17,205 nt of DNA from Prevotellaceae bacterium (GTDB lineage: Bacteria > Bacteroidota > Bacteroidia > Bacteroidales > Bacteroidaceae): NCBI GenBank assembly GCA_030523505.1, contig JAUNIK010000011.1, positions 1 through 17,205 of the forward strand. Reading direction: 5' to 3'. The notes under the pieces were generated by a model. It searched no databases, was not told where the DNA came from, and saw only the letters and a list, made by a program, of their open reading frames with translations. Numbering within the stretch: the stretch's first letter is position 1; each line of letters starts with the position of its first letter. This document shows positions 1-7,966 of this stretch, one piece after another. The position numbers were made by a program, and so were the translations under genes.

Positions 1-3000
1 TCTTCTTCCCTTCATCATTCAAGCGTGCGGTGAAATATGGACAGCGTGATGCCGCCAACGAGATTCTCCGCACGGAGGTGCTCTCGCGAGTGTCATCGAA
101 ACAACCGCTGACAGACAAGGCACTGTTTATCGTCAGTCATCCGGCAGCCTTAGCCGAACTGGTGGTGTCGAAAAAGCAACTCGACGAGAAGATGATTCCC
201 CTCGCCGTGGGACAGGAAATCGACAAGGTGGAACTCGAAAAGCAACTCGTGGCGTTCGGATTCCAGCGCACCGACTATGTCTATGAACCAGGTCAGTTTG
301 CCGTGCGAGGAAGCATCATCGATGTGTACAGCTTCTCATCTGAACTGCCGTATCGTATAGACTTCTTCGGTGATGAGATAGACACCATCCGTACCTTCGA
401 GGTTGACGACCAGCTGTCGCGCGACAAGAAGAAAGAGGTGCAGATTGTGCCCGAACTGACTGCCGTGAGCGACAAGATTCCGTTCACCGCGTTCCTACCC
501 GAAGATTGTCTTGTGGTGACGAAAGACATACTGTATGTTCACGACAAGGTGAAACAAGTATATGACGAAGGATTCTCGCAGCAAGCCATCGCCGAGAAAC
601 TCGAGACTGCCACAGAGGTGGAGCAGCAACAGATACTGCAAGAGATGAAGAAGGAATGTGCTCTCTGTGCACCACAGGCGTTCCTTCACGATATCTGTGC
701 CTTCAAGTGTGTGGAGTATGGACCACAGCAGAACGGAAAGCCACAGGCAGTGGTGAATTTCGCCACCGAGCCACAACCGCTCACCCATAAGAATTTCGAT
801 ATTCTCCGTCAGTCGCTCGAAGGTTATCTGTCGAAGGCCTACAAGATTTACATCCTTGCCGACAGCGAGAAACAGCACCAGCGACTGAAGGAAATCTTCG
901 CCGCCGATGGAGGCAGGGAGATACCGTTCACCGCCGTAAAGGGTACACTCCACGAGGGATTCGTTGATGCCCAGAGCAAGATGTGCCTTTTCACCGACCA
1001 TCAGATTTTCGACCGTTTCCATAAGTACAACCTCAAATCCGACAAAGCCCGCTCGGGAAAGATGGCACTCACGATGAAGGAGTTGCAGGAACTGGAACCA
1101 GGCGACTTCCTCGTGCATGTGGACTTTGGTATCGGAAAGTTCGGTGGACTGGTGCGCAAGCCGACACAGAACGGAGGATATGTCGAGGAGATACGCATCA
1201 TCTATCAGCGAGGCGACATCGTCGATGTGAGCATCCATTCGCTGTATAAGATATCGAAATACCGCCGTCAGGACACCGGTGAACCGCCACGCCTCTCGAC
1301 CCTCGGCACTGGAGCATGGGAGCGACTCAAGGAGCGCACGAAGAAACATATCAAGGATATCGCCCGCGACCTTATCCGCCTCTACGCCAAGCGTCGTCAC
1401 GAGAAAGGCTTCGCCTATACCCCTGACTCATATCTGCAACAGGAACTCGAGGCTTCGTTCCTCTATGAAGACACCCCTGACCAGTTGAAAGCCACTCAGG
1501 AGGTGAAGGCCGATATGGAGTCGCAGCGACCTATGGACCGACTCATCTGCGGTGATGTAGGTTTCGGCAAGACCGAGGTGGCAGTGCGCGCCGCGTTCAA
1601 GGCAGCATGCGACGGAAAGCAGGTGGCAGTGCTCGTGCCTACAACGGTGCTCGCCTTCCAGCATTACCAGACATTCAAGTCGCGCCTGAAAGATCTGCCT
1701 GTAAGGGTGGAATATCTGTCGAGAGCCCGCAGTGCGAAGACCACCAAGGCGGTGCTCGCCGACCTGGAAGAAGGTAAGGTGGATATCATCATCGGTACAC
1801 ACAAGCTCATCGGCAAGACAGTGAAATGGCACGACCTCGGACTGCTCATCATCGACGAAGAGCAGAAGTTCGGCGTGTCGGTGAAAGAGAAACTGCGCCA
1901 GTTGAAGACCAATATCGACACCCTCACGATGTCAGCAACGCCAATTCCACGAACATTGCAGTTCTCGCTGATGGGAGCCCGCGACATGAGTATTATGCGC
2001 ACCCCACCACCAAACCGCTATCCTATACAGACCACCCTCGCAAGTTTCGGACATGAGGTGATATGCGATGCCATAAACTTCGAGATGAGTCGCAACGGAC
2101 AGGTGTTCTTCGTGAACGACCGCATATCGAACCTGCCCGAGATTGCTTCGCTCATACAGCGACATATCCCAGACTGCCGTGTGGCTATCGGTCACGGACA
2201 GATGAGTCCTGAGCAACTCGAGAAGATTGTGCTCGGATTCATCAACTACGACTATGATGTGCTTCTCTCTACAACCATCGTGGAGAACGGTGTGGACATT
2301 TCCAATGCCAACACCATCATCATCAACGATGCCCACCGCTTCGGACTCTCCGACCTGCATCAGATGCGTGGCCGTGTGGGACGAAGCAACCGCAAGGCGT
2401 TCTGCTATCTGCTCTCACCACCGTTGAGCGCCCTCAATGTCGATGCACGTCGAAGACTCGAGGTATTGGAGACATTCTCAGAACTCGGTTCGGGCTTTGC
2501 CCTCGCCATGCAGGACCTCGACATCCGTGGTGCCGGCAATCTGCTCGGTGCTGAACAGAGCGGATTCATGGAGGATCTCGGATATGAGACCTACCAGAAG
2601 ATACTCTCGCAGGCTGTCACTGAGTTGAAGAACGATGAGTTCCAGGAACTCTTCGCCGAGGAGATAGCCGAAGGCAACGATATCAGTGGTGATGAGTTTG
2701 TGGACGACTGTATGGTGGAGAGCAACCTCGAGATGTACTTCCCCGACAACTATGTGCCTGGTGCCTCAGAGCGAATGTTGCTCTATCGTGAACTCGACCG
2801 CATCGAGAGCGACGAGGAACTGGATGCCTACCGTCGTCGCCTTATTGACCGCTTCGGCGATGTGCCACCAGAGGGCGAGGAACTCATGCAGGTGGTATTG
2901 CTGCGCCGTGTGGGACGCTCACTCGGTTGCGAGAAGATTGTGCTGAAGAACAGCATCATGAATATGCAGTTTGTGAGCAATCCGCAGAGTGCGTTCTATG

Positions 3001-3155
3001 GCAGTAAATCATTCGGACAGGTACTTGGATTTGTGGAGCGTAACATGCGTAGATGCCGATTCAAGGATAATAACGGTCGAAGGATGCTCTCGATAGAGAA
3101 TGTCACCTCAGTGAAGCAGGCCGTAACAATTTTGAAATCAATGACCGAACAGTAA
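1..3155 (+). CDS. mfd: Transcription-repair coupling factor Mfd, 5'-truncated by the window edge
   Basis: Mfd is an ATP-driven DNA translocase that removes RNA polymerase stalled at lesions and recruits UvrA for nucleotide excision repair. The reading frame is open from base 3, so the real start lies upstream and the GTG at 30 is not the start. About 1,050 codons are present. Counting from base 30, the end of the UvrB-like N-terminal region comes first. A CarD-like RNA-polymerase-interacting domain follows near residues 350-410 (EPGDFLVHVDFGIGKFGG). The translocase has Walker A GDVGFGKTE near 508, the DEEQ box near 607, SATPIPRTLQ (motif III) and HQMRGRVGRS (motif VI). The C-terminal TRCF domain follows. 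The order and motifs are complete for the retained part, with no frameshift seen. The symporter gene begins 13 nt after the TAA, so the two are probably co-transcribed. Identification is secure from the combination of interaction domain, helicase core and TRCF domain. Confidence 0.97.
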   Translation, partial: FFPSSFKRAVKYGQRDAANEILRTEVLSRVSSKQPLTDKALFIVSHPAALAELVVSKKQLDEKMIPLAVGQEIDKVELEKQLVAFGFQRTDYVYEPGQFAVRGSIIDVYSFSSELPYRIDFFGDEIDTIRTFEVDDQLSRDKKKEVQIVPELTAVSDKIPFTAFLPEDCLVVTKDILYVHDKVKQVYDEGFSQQAIAEKLETATEVEQQQILQEMKKECALCAPQAFLHDICAFKCVEYGPQQNGKPQAVVNFATEPQPLTHKNFDILRQSLEGYLSKAYKIYILADSEKQHQRLKEIFAADGGREIPFTAVKGTLHEGFVDAQSKMCLFTDHQIFDRFHKYNLKSDKARSGKMALTMKELQELEPGDFLVHVDFGIGKFGGLVRKPTQNGGYVEEIRIIYQRGDIVDVSIHSLYKISKYRRQDTGEPPRLSTLGTGAWERLKERTKKHIKDIARDLIRLYAKRRHEKGFAYTPDSYLQQELEASFLYEDTPDQLKATQEVKADMESQRPMDRLICGDVGFGKTEVAVRAAFKAACDGKQVAVLVPTTVLAFQHYQTFKSRLKDLPVRVEYLSRARSAKTTKAVLADLEEGKVDIIIGTHKLIGKTVKWHDLGLLIIDEEQKFGVSVKEKLRQLKTNIDTLTMSATPIPRTLQFSLMGARDMSIMRTPPPNRYPIQTTLASFGHEVICDAINFEMSRNGQVFFVNDRISNLPEIASLIQRHIPDCRVAIGHGQMSPEQLEKIVLGFINYDYDVLLSTTIVENGVDISNANTIIINDAHRFGLSDLHQMRGRVGRSNRKAFCYLLSPPLSALNVDARRRLEVLETFSELGSGFALAMQDLDIRGAGNLLGAEQSGFMEDLGYETYQKILSQAVTELKNDEFQELFAEEIAEGNDISGDEFVDDCMVESNLEMYFPDNYVPGASERMLLYRELDRIESDEELDAYRRRLIDRFGDVPPEGEELMQVVLLRRVGRSLGCEKIVLKNSIMNMQFVSNPQSAFYGSKSFGQVLGFVERNMRRCRFKDNNGRRMLSIENVTSVKQAVTILKSMTEQ

Positions 3156-3168
3156 ATCCACTCAGCCG

Positions 3169-4614
3169 ATGCTTATCATCATCACCATCATAGTATATTT
3201 CCTTGCACTGACGGTTTACAGCCGTCTGGTCACCGGCAGTCACGCCTCTAACGACACCTTCTACCGAGGTGGCAGGAAGTCGCCGTGGTATATGGTGGCT
3301 TTCGGCATGGTGGGAGCGAGCATCTCGGGTGTTACCTTCGTCAGTGTGCCAGGAATGGTGAACGCCATCGGCATGACATATATGCAGACATGCCTCGGAT
3401 TCATCATCGGATATGTGCTCGTGGCGTTCGTGCTGTTGCCGGTATATTATCGCTATAACCTCACCACCATCTATTCCTTCTTGGAAAGACGGCTCGGCGG
3501 TGACGCCTACACCACAGGTGCATCGTTCTTCCTGCTGTCGAAGATGACCGGTGCGGCGGTGAGGTTCTATGTGGTGTGCATCATTCTGCAACGGTTTGTG
3601 CTCGATGCCCTCGGGGTGCCGTTCGCCGCTACCGTGGTGTGCCTTGTGATGTTCATCTGGCTCTACACCCGACGGGGAGGCATTAAAACCCTCGTGTGGA
3701 CCGACACTTTCCAGACGGTGTGTATGTTCACCGCCCTTATACTTATTATATATAAGGTGATGGGAGCGTTGGAGATGAATCTACACGAGGCGTTCGCGGC
3801 AATCATCAGCGATGAGCGTTCACGATGGTTTGTGATGGATGATCCTGTGTCGAAGCAATATTTCTGGAAACAGTTCCTGTCGGGCATTTTTATTGTGATA
3901 GTGATGACCGGCTTGGATCAGGATATGATGCAGAAGAACCTCACCTGCAAGACCTTGCGCGATGCACAGAAGGATATGTGTACCTATGGTCTCGCCTTCG
4001 TGCCGGCAAACCTGCTGTTCCTCTGTCTTGGAGTGTTGCTCTCGTTGCTCTGCCAGAAAGAAGGACTAGCGTTGCCAGCCTCGGGTGATGAACTGTTGCC
4101 GATGTTTGCAGCTTCGGGAAGACTCGGCGAGACGGTGGTGGTGTTCTTCACCATCGGCATCGTGGCAGCATCGTTCTCTTCGGCCGACTCGGCATTGACA
4201 TCGATGACGACATCATTCTGCGTGGATATAAAAGGCAAGGCCGATGATGAGGCTTTACGAAAGCGAGTGCATGTGATGATGGCGGTGGTGTTTGGCGTGA
4301 TAATCCTTGCTGTCGATGCTATTGGTTCGAACAGTGTTATCGATGCTATTTATACCATTTGCAGTTATACCTACGGACCATTGCTCGGTCTCTTCGCCTA
4401 TGGTTTTTTTGTAGGGAAGAGGGGAGAAGGCAAAACCATGAAGGATAGTAGGGGGTGGATTATCTGGGCAGTGTGCATTGCCTCTCCGTTGTTGTGTTAT
4501 GTCTTGAACGCAGTAACGGTGGCGCTCAGTGATTATCATTTCGGCTACGAACTGTTGATGCTCAACGGTGCCATGACCTTCCTCGGCCTCCTCGCAATCA
4601 ACAGAACCCAGTGA
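3169..4614 (+). CDS. Sodium:solute symporter (SSS family) of unknown substrate
   Basis: This 481-residue protein is almost entirely hydrophobic segments, about 12-13 predicted membrane helices, as expected for the sodium:solute symporter family (TC 2.A.21). It should use the sodium gradient to import a small solute across the inner membrane. Family-like features include the N-terminal helix followed by the YRGGRKSPWY loop, the small-residue-rich GMVGASISGVTFVSVPG in the first core helix (sodium and substrate site in this fold), GLDQDMMQKNL after the middle helices, and ASFSSADSALTSMTTSF in the late helix that carries sodium-binding Ser/Thr residues. The length is a little short of the 500-600 residues typical of PutP or PanF but complete. 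The substrate cannot be told from sequence: sugars, sialic acid, amino acids and carboxylates are all handled by this family. The gene lies 13 nt after mfd and probably shares its transcript. Confidence 0.9.
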   Translation: MLIIITIIVYFLALTVYSRLVTGSHASNDTFYRGGRKSPWYMVAFGMVGASISGVTFVSVPGMVNAIGMTYMQTCLGFIIGYVLVAFVLLPVYYRYNLTTIYSFLERRLGGDAYTTGASFFLLSKMTGAAVRFYVVCIILQRFVLDALGVPFAATVVCLVMFIWLYTRRGGIKTLVWTDTFQTVCMFTALILIIYKVMGALEMNLHEAFAAIISDERSRWFVMDDPVSKQYFWKQFLSGIFIVIVMTGLDQDMMQKNLTCKTLRDAQKDMCTYGLAFVPANLLFLCLGVLLSLLCQKEGLALPASGDELLPMFAASGRLGETVVVFFTIGIVAASFSSADSALTSMTTSFCVDIKGKADDEALRKRVHVMMAVVFGVIILAVDAIGSNSVIDAIYTICSYTYGPLLGLFAYGFFVGKRGEGKTMKDSRGWIIWAVCIASPLLCYVLNAVTVALSDYHFGYELLMLNGAMTFLGLLAINRTQ

Positions 4615-4652
4615 TTGATTGAAAACGGGATCATCGCTCCATGCGTCAGCTT

Positions 4653-4723
4653 CTCCCTCCCATTACGGGGAAGGCTCGTGCCGCTCGACATCCCGCAGGG
4701 TGGCGCTTTCATAGCGCAAGCGG
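4653..4723. repeat. G/C-rich imperfect palindromic stretch, REP-like
   Basis: Just after the symporter gene there is CTCCCTCCCATTACGGGGAAGG, an imperfect palindrome with the same CCTCCCATTA core as the clearer repeat at 5969-6000. It is followed by a second small hairpin, GCGCT (4703-4707) pairing with AGCGC (4713-4717), nested inside CCGC/GCGG. It may act as a transcript end for the mfd-symporter unit, but no clear T tract follows. It is called a repeat only by resemblance to the other two copies in this window. Confidence 0.35.
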
Positions 4724-4823
4724 AGAAAGAAACGAGTGGAATCAAGTTTAGTTGAATTTCCGAGTGCATCCGAGGCTCGGCAAGGTCAACTTGGCTGGGG
4801 AGGGGTCTCTTTTTTTTTAAAAA

Positions 4824-4887
4824 GTTTTGAGGTGCACATAAATATGGCGCATGTAGGCAGTAACTTTGCACCTGTAAACCTCAAAAC
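4824..4887 (+). promoter_or_regulatory. TAnnTTTG promoter element inside an inverted repeat
   Basis: TAACTTTG at 4861-4868 matches the Bacteroidetes -7 consensus TAnnTTTG. No good TTG lies about 20 nt upstream, so only half of the promoter is recognisable. The element is bracketed by GTTTTGAGG (4824-4832) and its exact reverse complement CCTCAAAAC (4879-4887). A second pair, GGTGCA (4831-4836) and TGCACC (4867-4872), is nested inside and touches the -7 box. Transcription would start near 4875-4880 and read into the 23-codon ORF at 4898. The arms could be an operator, a folded leader or part of a repeat; the sequence alone does not decide. Confidence 0.5.
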
Positions 4888-4897
4888 AGTTATTATT

Positions 4898-4969
4898 ATG
4901 AAAGATTTCTTGTATTTCTTGTATGTTAAGTTCCTCTGGGCAAGACTGTGTTGGACCTGCCGCCAGTGA
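4898..4969 (+). CDS. Candidate 23-residue hydrophobic small protein or leader peptide
   Basis: ATG at 4898 opens 23 codons ending in TGA and encodes MKDFLYFLYVKFLWARLCWT followed by CRQ. The peptide is rich in Phe, Leu, Tyr and Trp with a few basic residues, so it could insert in or lie on the membrane, and it ends with a CWTC pair. It sits about 30 nt after a TAnnTTTG promoter element with an A/T-rich leader (TTATTATT before ATG), usual for Bacteroidetes translation starts. A weak hairpin, GCCA (4962-4965) with TGGC (4972-4975) followed by TTGCTTTTT, overlaps its stop and could end the transcript. No family is recognised. Support comes from the promoter, start context and terminator-like end; conservation in other genomes would be needed to call it a gene with confidence. 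Confidence 0.4.
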   Translation: MKDFLYFLYVKFLWARLCWTCRQ

Positions 4970-5026
4970 AATGGCTTGCTTTTTCATTCTGTCAAGGCTT
5001 GTTTCTCTCCTTCCTCCGGATGGGTT

Positions 5027-5062
5027 CCCCCTCGCCTTGTGGGAGAGGGGGTTAGGGGGTGA
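5027..5062. repeat. REP-like palindrome at the 3' end of the WYL gene
   Basis: CCCCCTC (5027-5033) pairs with GAGGGGG (5045-5051) around an 11-nt loop and continues as GTTAGGGGGTGAGG. The G-rich tail overlaps the last codons and the stop codon of the minus-strand WYL gene. The layout (C-rich arm, G-rich arm, then a TAGGGGG tail) resembles the copy at 5969-6006, which sits after trxB. It lies between convergent genes and may also serve as a terminator. Confidence 0.55.
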
Positions 5063-5954
5063 GGCTTTTATTCCTTTCTAGAATCTTCTGCGCTCTGCGG
5101 CACATCTCCTCGCGCAGTTCCAGCGGTTCGACCACCTCCCCGTGGAAAGCGTGTGGAAGCATCGCGATGAGGAAATCCTCGGTGAGTTTCAGACGGTAGG
5201 TGAACAGACTGTAACCGTCGCATACCGTTTCTTGCTGCGACTCGTGGATAGGTAGCGAACGAATATATTTCGCCTCGTGGCTGTCGAATTTCAGCACCAC
5301 CTTCTTCGCTTCCATCTCCGGCATCGCCATCACACCATAGCTCTCGGCAAAGAACTCGCTGGCGTTGAACCCCTTGAGTTTCTTGAAGCGTGTGGCCTCC
5401 ATCGTCAATCCCACCACTCGGTCGAGAGCCAGCACTCGTGGTTGCCCGGGATATTTCGCATATTCCACAACCATATACCAACGATGGTCGCGCATCTTTA
5501 CGCACAGCGGATTCACCAGTGCAGGGTCGTTAGGCACCTCGCGGTTGAAGTTATGGTATATCATCGATAGTTGACGGCAACTCTTCATTGCCTCCAAGAT
5601 AATACCCAGATATTCTTCGCCTTTCGGGGCATCCTCGAAGAGCACACTCTCACGCATATCGCGCAGGTCGTTGGCGAGATTGCTGATACTCAGTGAGTGC
5701 ATCAGCCACGCCGACAGCCTGTCGTTCTCAACATCACCGTGGGCAATATAGTATCGGTAATAGGAATTGCATTCTATCCTGATACTGAAAATCTCCTCGG
5801 CCTCCTCGCGCCAGCGCTGAAAGGAACGACGACTGAACGGTCGTCCGTCGAGGTTGCGCATCTCCCAGCGGTCGGCAATTTCCGACAAGGTAAGTCCCTG
5901 CCGGTTTTCCAGCAGTAACCCAACAAGCCAGCGATATTTCAGAATCGGATTCAT
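5052..5954 (-). CDS. WYL-domain transcriptional regulator
   Basis: This 300-residue protein has the layout of WYL regulators. An N-terminal helix-turn-helix region covers about residues 1-65 (LTLSEIADRW, then RRSFQRWREEAEEIF as the likely recognition helix). A WYL domain follows at about 120-190 with the RWYMVVEY motif (R158, W159, Y160) and LALDRVVGL, and a C-terminal WCX-like region lies at about 205-295. WYL domains bind nucleic acid or nucleotide-like ligands and such proteins often control stress, DNA-damage or defence genes; the target here is unknown. The gene is 55 nt downstream of trxB on the same strand, with a REP-like palindrome between them, so co-transcription is possible but uncertain. 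The final residues KSLTP and the TAA are encoded by the palindromic repeat at 5027-5062, suggesting that the native C-terminus was altered or extended when the repeat arrived. Confidence 0.85.
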   Translation of the reverse strand: MNPILKYRWLVGLLLENRQGLTLSEIADRWEMRNLDGRPFSRRSFQRWREEAEEIFSIRIECNSYYRYYIAHGDVENDRLSAWLMHSLSISNLANDLRDMRESVLFEDAPKGEEYLGIILEAMKSCRQLSMIYHNFNREVPNDPALVNPLCVKMRDHRWYMVVEYAKYPGQPRVLALDRVVGLTMEATRFKKLKGFNASEFFAESYGVMAMPEMEAKKVVLKFDSHEAKYIRSLPIHESQQETVCDGYSLFTYRLKLTEDFLIAMLPHAFHGEVVEPLELREEMCRRAQKILERNKSLTP

Positions 5955-5968
5955 TCAGATAAAAAGAG

Positions 5969-6006
5969 CCCCTCCCATTATGGGGAGGGGTAGGGGGAGA
6001 TTAGGG
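5969..6006. repeat. REP-like palindrome between trxB and the WYL gene
   Basis: CCCCTCCC (5969-5976) pairs perfectly with GGGAGGGG (5983-5990) around a 6-nt ATTATG loop, followed by TAGGGGGAGATTAGGGG. It lies just 3' of trxB and 5' of the WYL gene. It shares the stem and G-rich tail layout with the copy at 5027-5062 and the CCTCCCATTA core with the weaker copy near 4653. Read from the minus strand it is a hairpin followed by CTTTTTATC, so it could terminate trxB transcription. Confidence 0.55.
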
Positions 6007-6009
6007 GAT

Positions 6010-6936
6010 TTACTTATTGAGGAATCGCTCTGCTTCCAAGGCAGCTTTGCAACCAGAACCGGCTGCTACGATAGCCTGACGGTAGTGAGGATCGGCACAG
6101 TCGCCTGCGGCAAATACACCCTCGACATTGGTGCGAGGACTTCCGTCGATAGTCTTGATGTAACCCTGCTCGTCGGTCTCTATGAACTCCTTGAACACAT
6201 CGGTGTTTGGATGATGACCGATAGCGAGGAAGAATCCGTCGATAGCGATGTCAACCAACTCCTCGTCAGGCTGACCCTTGCGCTTCACAAGGTGAGCACC
6301 CTCAACACCGTTGTCGCCGAAGAGACCGAGAGTGTTGTGCTCATAGAGAATCTCAATCTTCTCGTTCTCCTCAACACGCTGACGCATCACATCCGAAGCA
6401 CGGAGGTAGTTCTTGCGCACAATCATATACACCTTCTTGCACAACTGTGATAGGTACATCGCCTCCTCGCAAGCAGTGTCGCCACCACCAACAACGGCAA
6501 CAGTCTTCTTACGATAGAAGAAACCGTCGCAGGTAGCACAGGCACTGACGCCCTGACCGTTGTACTTCTTCTCATCGTCAAGACCGAGGTATTTTGCCGA
6601 AGCACCAGTAGCGATGATCACCGAATCAGCCTCGATCTCCTCATCACGATCAGTCCAGAGGTGGAATGGGCGTGAAGAGAAATCCACCTTGGTGATGATA
6701 CCATCGCGGATGTCGGCACCGAAACGCTCTGCCTGCTGACGGAGGTCCATCATCATCTGATTGCCATCGACACCCTCTGGATAACCAGGGAAATTCTCAA
6801 CGATTGTGGTCTGTGTGAGCTGTCCGCCCATCTGAAGACCGCAGTATTCTACTGGCTGGAGGTTTGCACGACCAGCATATATTGCAGCGGTATATCCTGC
6901 AGGACCGCTACCGATAATAACACACTTTGTTTTCAT
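6010..6936 (-). CDS. trxB: Thioredoxin reductase (NADPH)
   Basis: This cytoplasmic flavoenzyme passes electrons from NADPH through FAD and a redox-active disulfide to thioredoxin. The 308-residue length is standard for the low-molecular-weight bacterial enzyme. The N-terminal FAD site is GSGPAGYTAAIYAGRA (residues 9-24). The catalytic pair is CATC at 133-136 (ACATCDGFF). The NADPH-binding site is VVGGGDTACEEA (148-159). The C-terminal FAD signature AAGDCADPHYRQAIVAAG is present. No residue is missing. The start at 6936 gives the expected MKTKCVIIGSGPAG beginning. It belongs to the host chromosome but could also reduce the thioredoxin encoded by the neighbouring element at 13079-13402. A terminator between rpmE2 and trxB suggests that trxB has its own promoter, which I could not place. 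Confidence 0.96.
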   Translation of the reverse strand: MKTKCVIIGSGPAGYTAAIYAGRANLQPVEYCGLQMGGQLTQTTIVENFPGYPEGVDGNQMMMDLRQQAERFGADIRDGIITKVDFSSRPFHLWTDRDEEIEADSVIIATGASAKYLGLDDEKKYNGQGVSACATCDGFFYRKKTVAVVGGGDTACEEAMYLSQLCKKVYMIVRKNYLRASDVMRQRVEENEKIEILYEHNTLGLFGDNGVEGAHLVKRKGQPDEELVDIAIDGFFLAIGHHPNTDVFKEFIETDEQGYIKTIDGSPRTNVEGVFAAGDCADPHYRQAIVAAGSGCKAALEAERFLNK

Positions 6937-6962
6937 TGTTGTAGTAATTGATGTATAAAGTA

Positions 6963-7004
6963 AAGTGCGCTCAAACGCATATCAATCTACGTTTGAACGC
7001 ACTT
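6963..7004 (-). terminator. Intrinsic terminator after rpmE2
   Basis: A 15-bp stem with one mismatch pairs 6963-6977 (AAGTGCGCTCAAACG) with 6990-7004 (CGTTTGAACGCACTT) around a 12-nt loop. It lies 39 nt after the rpmE2 stop. On the minus strand the stem is followed by TACTTTATAC, a modest U-rich run. It is symmetrical enough to work in both directions, but only the minus-strand gene needs it. Confidence 0.75.
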
Positions 7005-7043
7005 ATGCGTCGTTTCTTATATAATGATTATATCAGAAAGTGC

Positions 7044-7295
7044 TTACTTCTTGAGGTTACCGTAGCGGCTCATGAAGCGGTCAACACGACCAGCTGTATC
7101 AACGAGCTTGCTCTTACCTGTGTAGAATGGGTGAGAGGTGTTCGAGATTTCAATCTTTACTACTGGATAAGTCTCGCCTTCGAACTCTACAGTCTCATTG
7201 CTCTTGCAAGTAGACTTTGAGAGGAACATATCGCCGTTTGACATATCCTTGAATACTACAGGACGATAGTTCTCTGGATGAATACCTTTTTTCAT
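7044..7295 (-). CDS. rpmE2: 50S ribosomal protein L31, type B
   Basis: This is an 83-residue ribosomal protein of the large subunit, near the central protuberance. It begins [20 protein letters not shown] and contains [20 protein letters not shown] and the ending [12 protein letters not shown], all typical of L31. It lacks the paired cysteines that hold zinc in type A L31, so it is the zinc-independent type B. The start chosen is the ATG at 7295; the frame is open 23 codons further upstream, but that part has no L31 similarity and lies in the leader. A Bacteroidetes promoter sits at 7362-7392, giving a leader of roughly 60 nt. In many bacteria type B is induced under zinc limitation; no Zur site was recognised here. 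Confidence 0.96.
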   Translation of the reverse strand: MKKGIHPENYRPVVFKDMSNGDMFLSKSTCKSNETVEFEGETYPVVKIEISNTSHPFYTGKSKLVDTAGRVDRFMSRYGNLKK

Positions 7296-7361
7296 TGTTT
7301 TATTCCTTTTTATGCATCGCCGAAAATAAGCGACACGAGTTAATAATTCAAATTGCGGATG

Positions 7362-7392
7362 CAAAGGTACAACTTTTTTCTCATTCCGGCAA
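7362..7392 (-). promoter_or_regulatory. Promoter of rpmE2 (Bacteroidetes type)
   Basis: On the minus strand TTG (7392-7390) is followed after 20 nt by TACCTTTG (7369-7362), matching the Bacteroidetes primary sigma factor consensus TTG, about 20 nt, TAnnTTTG. Transcription would begin near 7355, some 60 nt before the rpmE2 ATG. Confidence 0.75.
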
Positions 7393-7713
7393 GGTTTTAG
7401 CCGAATAATTGTAAAATAATGCTCATTTTCCCCACCTCAGCCCCCTTTTTCTCTCCATTCATGCCCGACTATTACTCCGCCAACCATCTCGCGTGCGTAA
7501 TATTAAAGATGTAATCACCAGTGCAAATCCGTGCGCATGATGTGGATTGACGTAAACCTGAATAGCCCCAGCTACGCACGGAAATCAGATATCATTGCTA
7601 CCGGTAAACAGGTTGAAATCACAGAGAAAATCCGTAAATCCCATGTTTTTATATGGATTTTACCCCGGAAAAAGCTTTTTTTTGAAGAAAAACATAAAAA
7701 AGTTGCCCGAAAA
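7393..7713. other. Intergenic stretch with no recognised feature
   Basis: About 320 bases lie between the divergent rpmE2 and tRNA-Ser promoters. A plus-strand frame of 67 codons is open at 7531-7734 but it runs into the tRNA promoter, has no recognisable domain and has no promoter of its own. I saw no hairpin, repeat or RNA gene that I can support. Confidence 0.6.
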
Positions 7714-7745
7714 TTTGTGAGATTGAAAAAATAGCAGTACCTTTG
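7714..7745 (+). promoter_or_regulatory. Promoter of tRNA-Ser (Bacteroidetes type)
   Basis: TTTG (7714-7717), a 20-nt spacer and TACCTTTG (7738-7745) match the full Bacteroidetes promoter consensus. Transcription would start near 7752 and read about 55 nt of leader before the tRNA at 7807. Confidence 0.8.
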
Positions 7746-7806
7746 CATCGCTTTTAAAGAAAGGCGCAAGTCTTTCACGACCAAAAAGCCTATCGCAAGA
7801 TAGTCT

Positions 7807-7891
7807 GGAGAGATGTCAGAGTGGTCGAATGTGCCGGTCTTGAAAACCGGTGTACCGAGAGGTACCGGGGGTTCGAATCCCTCTCTCTCCG
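7807..7891 (+). tRNA. tRNA-Ser, anticodon UGA
   Basis: An 85-nt class II tRNA. The acceptor arms GGAGAGA (7807-7813) and TCTCTCC (7884-7890) pair fully, with G as discriminator. The anticodon loop CTTGAAA carries TGA, which reads UCA codons. The long variable arm GTACCGAGAGGTAC forms its own hairpin, as required for serine tRNAs, and the T arm contains GGTTCGAATCC. No CCA is encoded; GCAA follows. The strong promoter upstream and hairpin downstream make this a one-gene unit. Its 3' end faces the integrase gene, so it is the likely attachment site of the element. Confidence 0.97.
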
Positions 7892-7916
7892 CAAGGGTAT
7901 TGAAGCCCAAAGCGAA

Positions 7917-7966
7917 AAAGGCTGTCAATGATTAAAGTCAGATTTAATTTATTGACAGCCTTTCTT
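7917..7966 (+). terminator. Intrinsic terminator after tRNA-Ser
   Basis: AAAGGCTGTCAAT (7917-7929) pairs with ATTGACAGCCTTT (7951-7963), and an inner stem ATTAAA (7931-7936) pairs with TTTAAT (7943-7948). The run TTTCTTTT follows. This makes a long hairpin about 25 nt after the tRNA. It lies right of the inferred attachment site, so it may have been brought by the element. Confidence 0.8.

Noticed and set aside
495..1400. Minus-strand 301-codon open frame inside mfd
   Set aside because: It is antisense to the conserved Mfd coding sequence, shows no domain, and arises from the codon bias of the true gene.
4736..4969. Plus-strand 77-codon frame covering the 23-codon ORF
   Set aside because: The first two thirds run through the repeat, T tract and promoter element; only the last 23 codons follow a promoter and a proper leader.
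5854..6450. Plus-strand 198-codon frame antisense to trxB and the WYL gene start
   Set aside because: It crosses two well-identified minus-strand genes and the REP-like repeat, with no recognisable product.
7531..7734. Plus-strand 67-codon frame before tRNA-Ser
   Set aside because: No promoter, no domain, low-complexity Lys/Phe-rich end that runs into the tRNA promoter.
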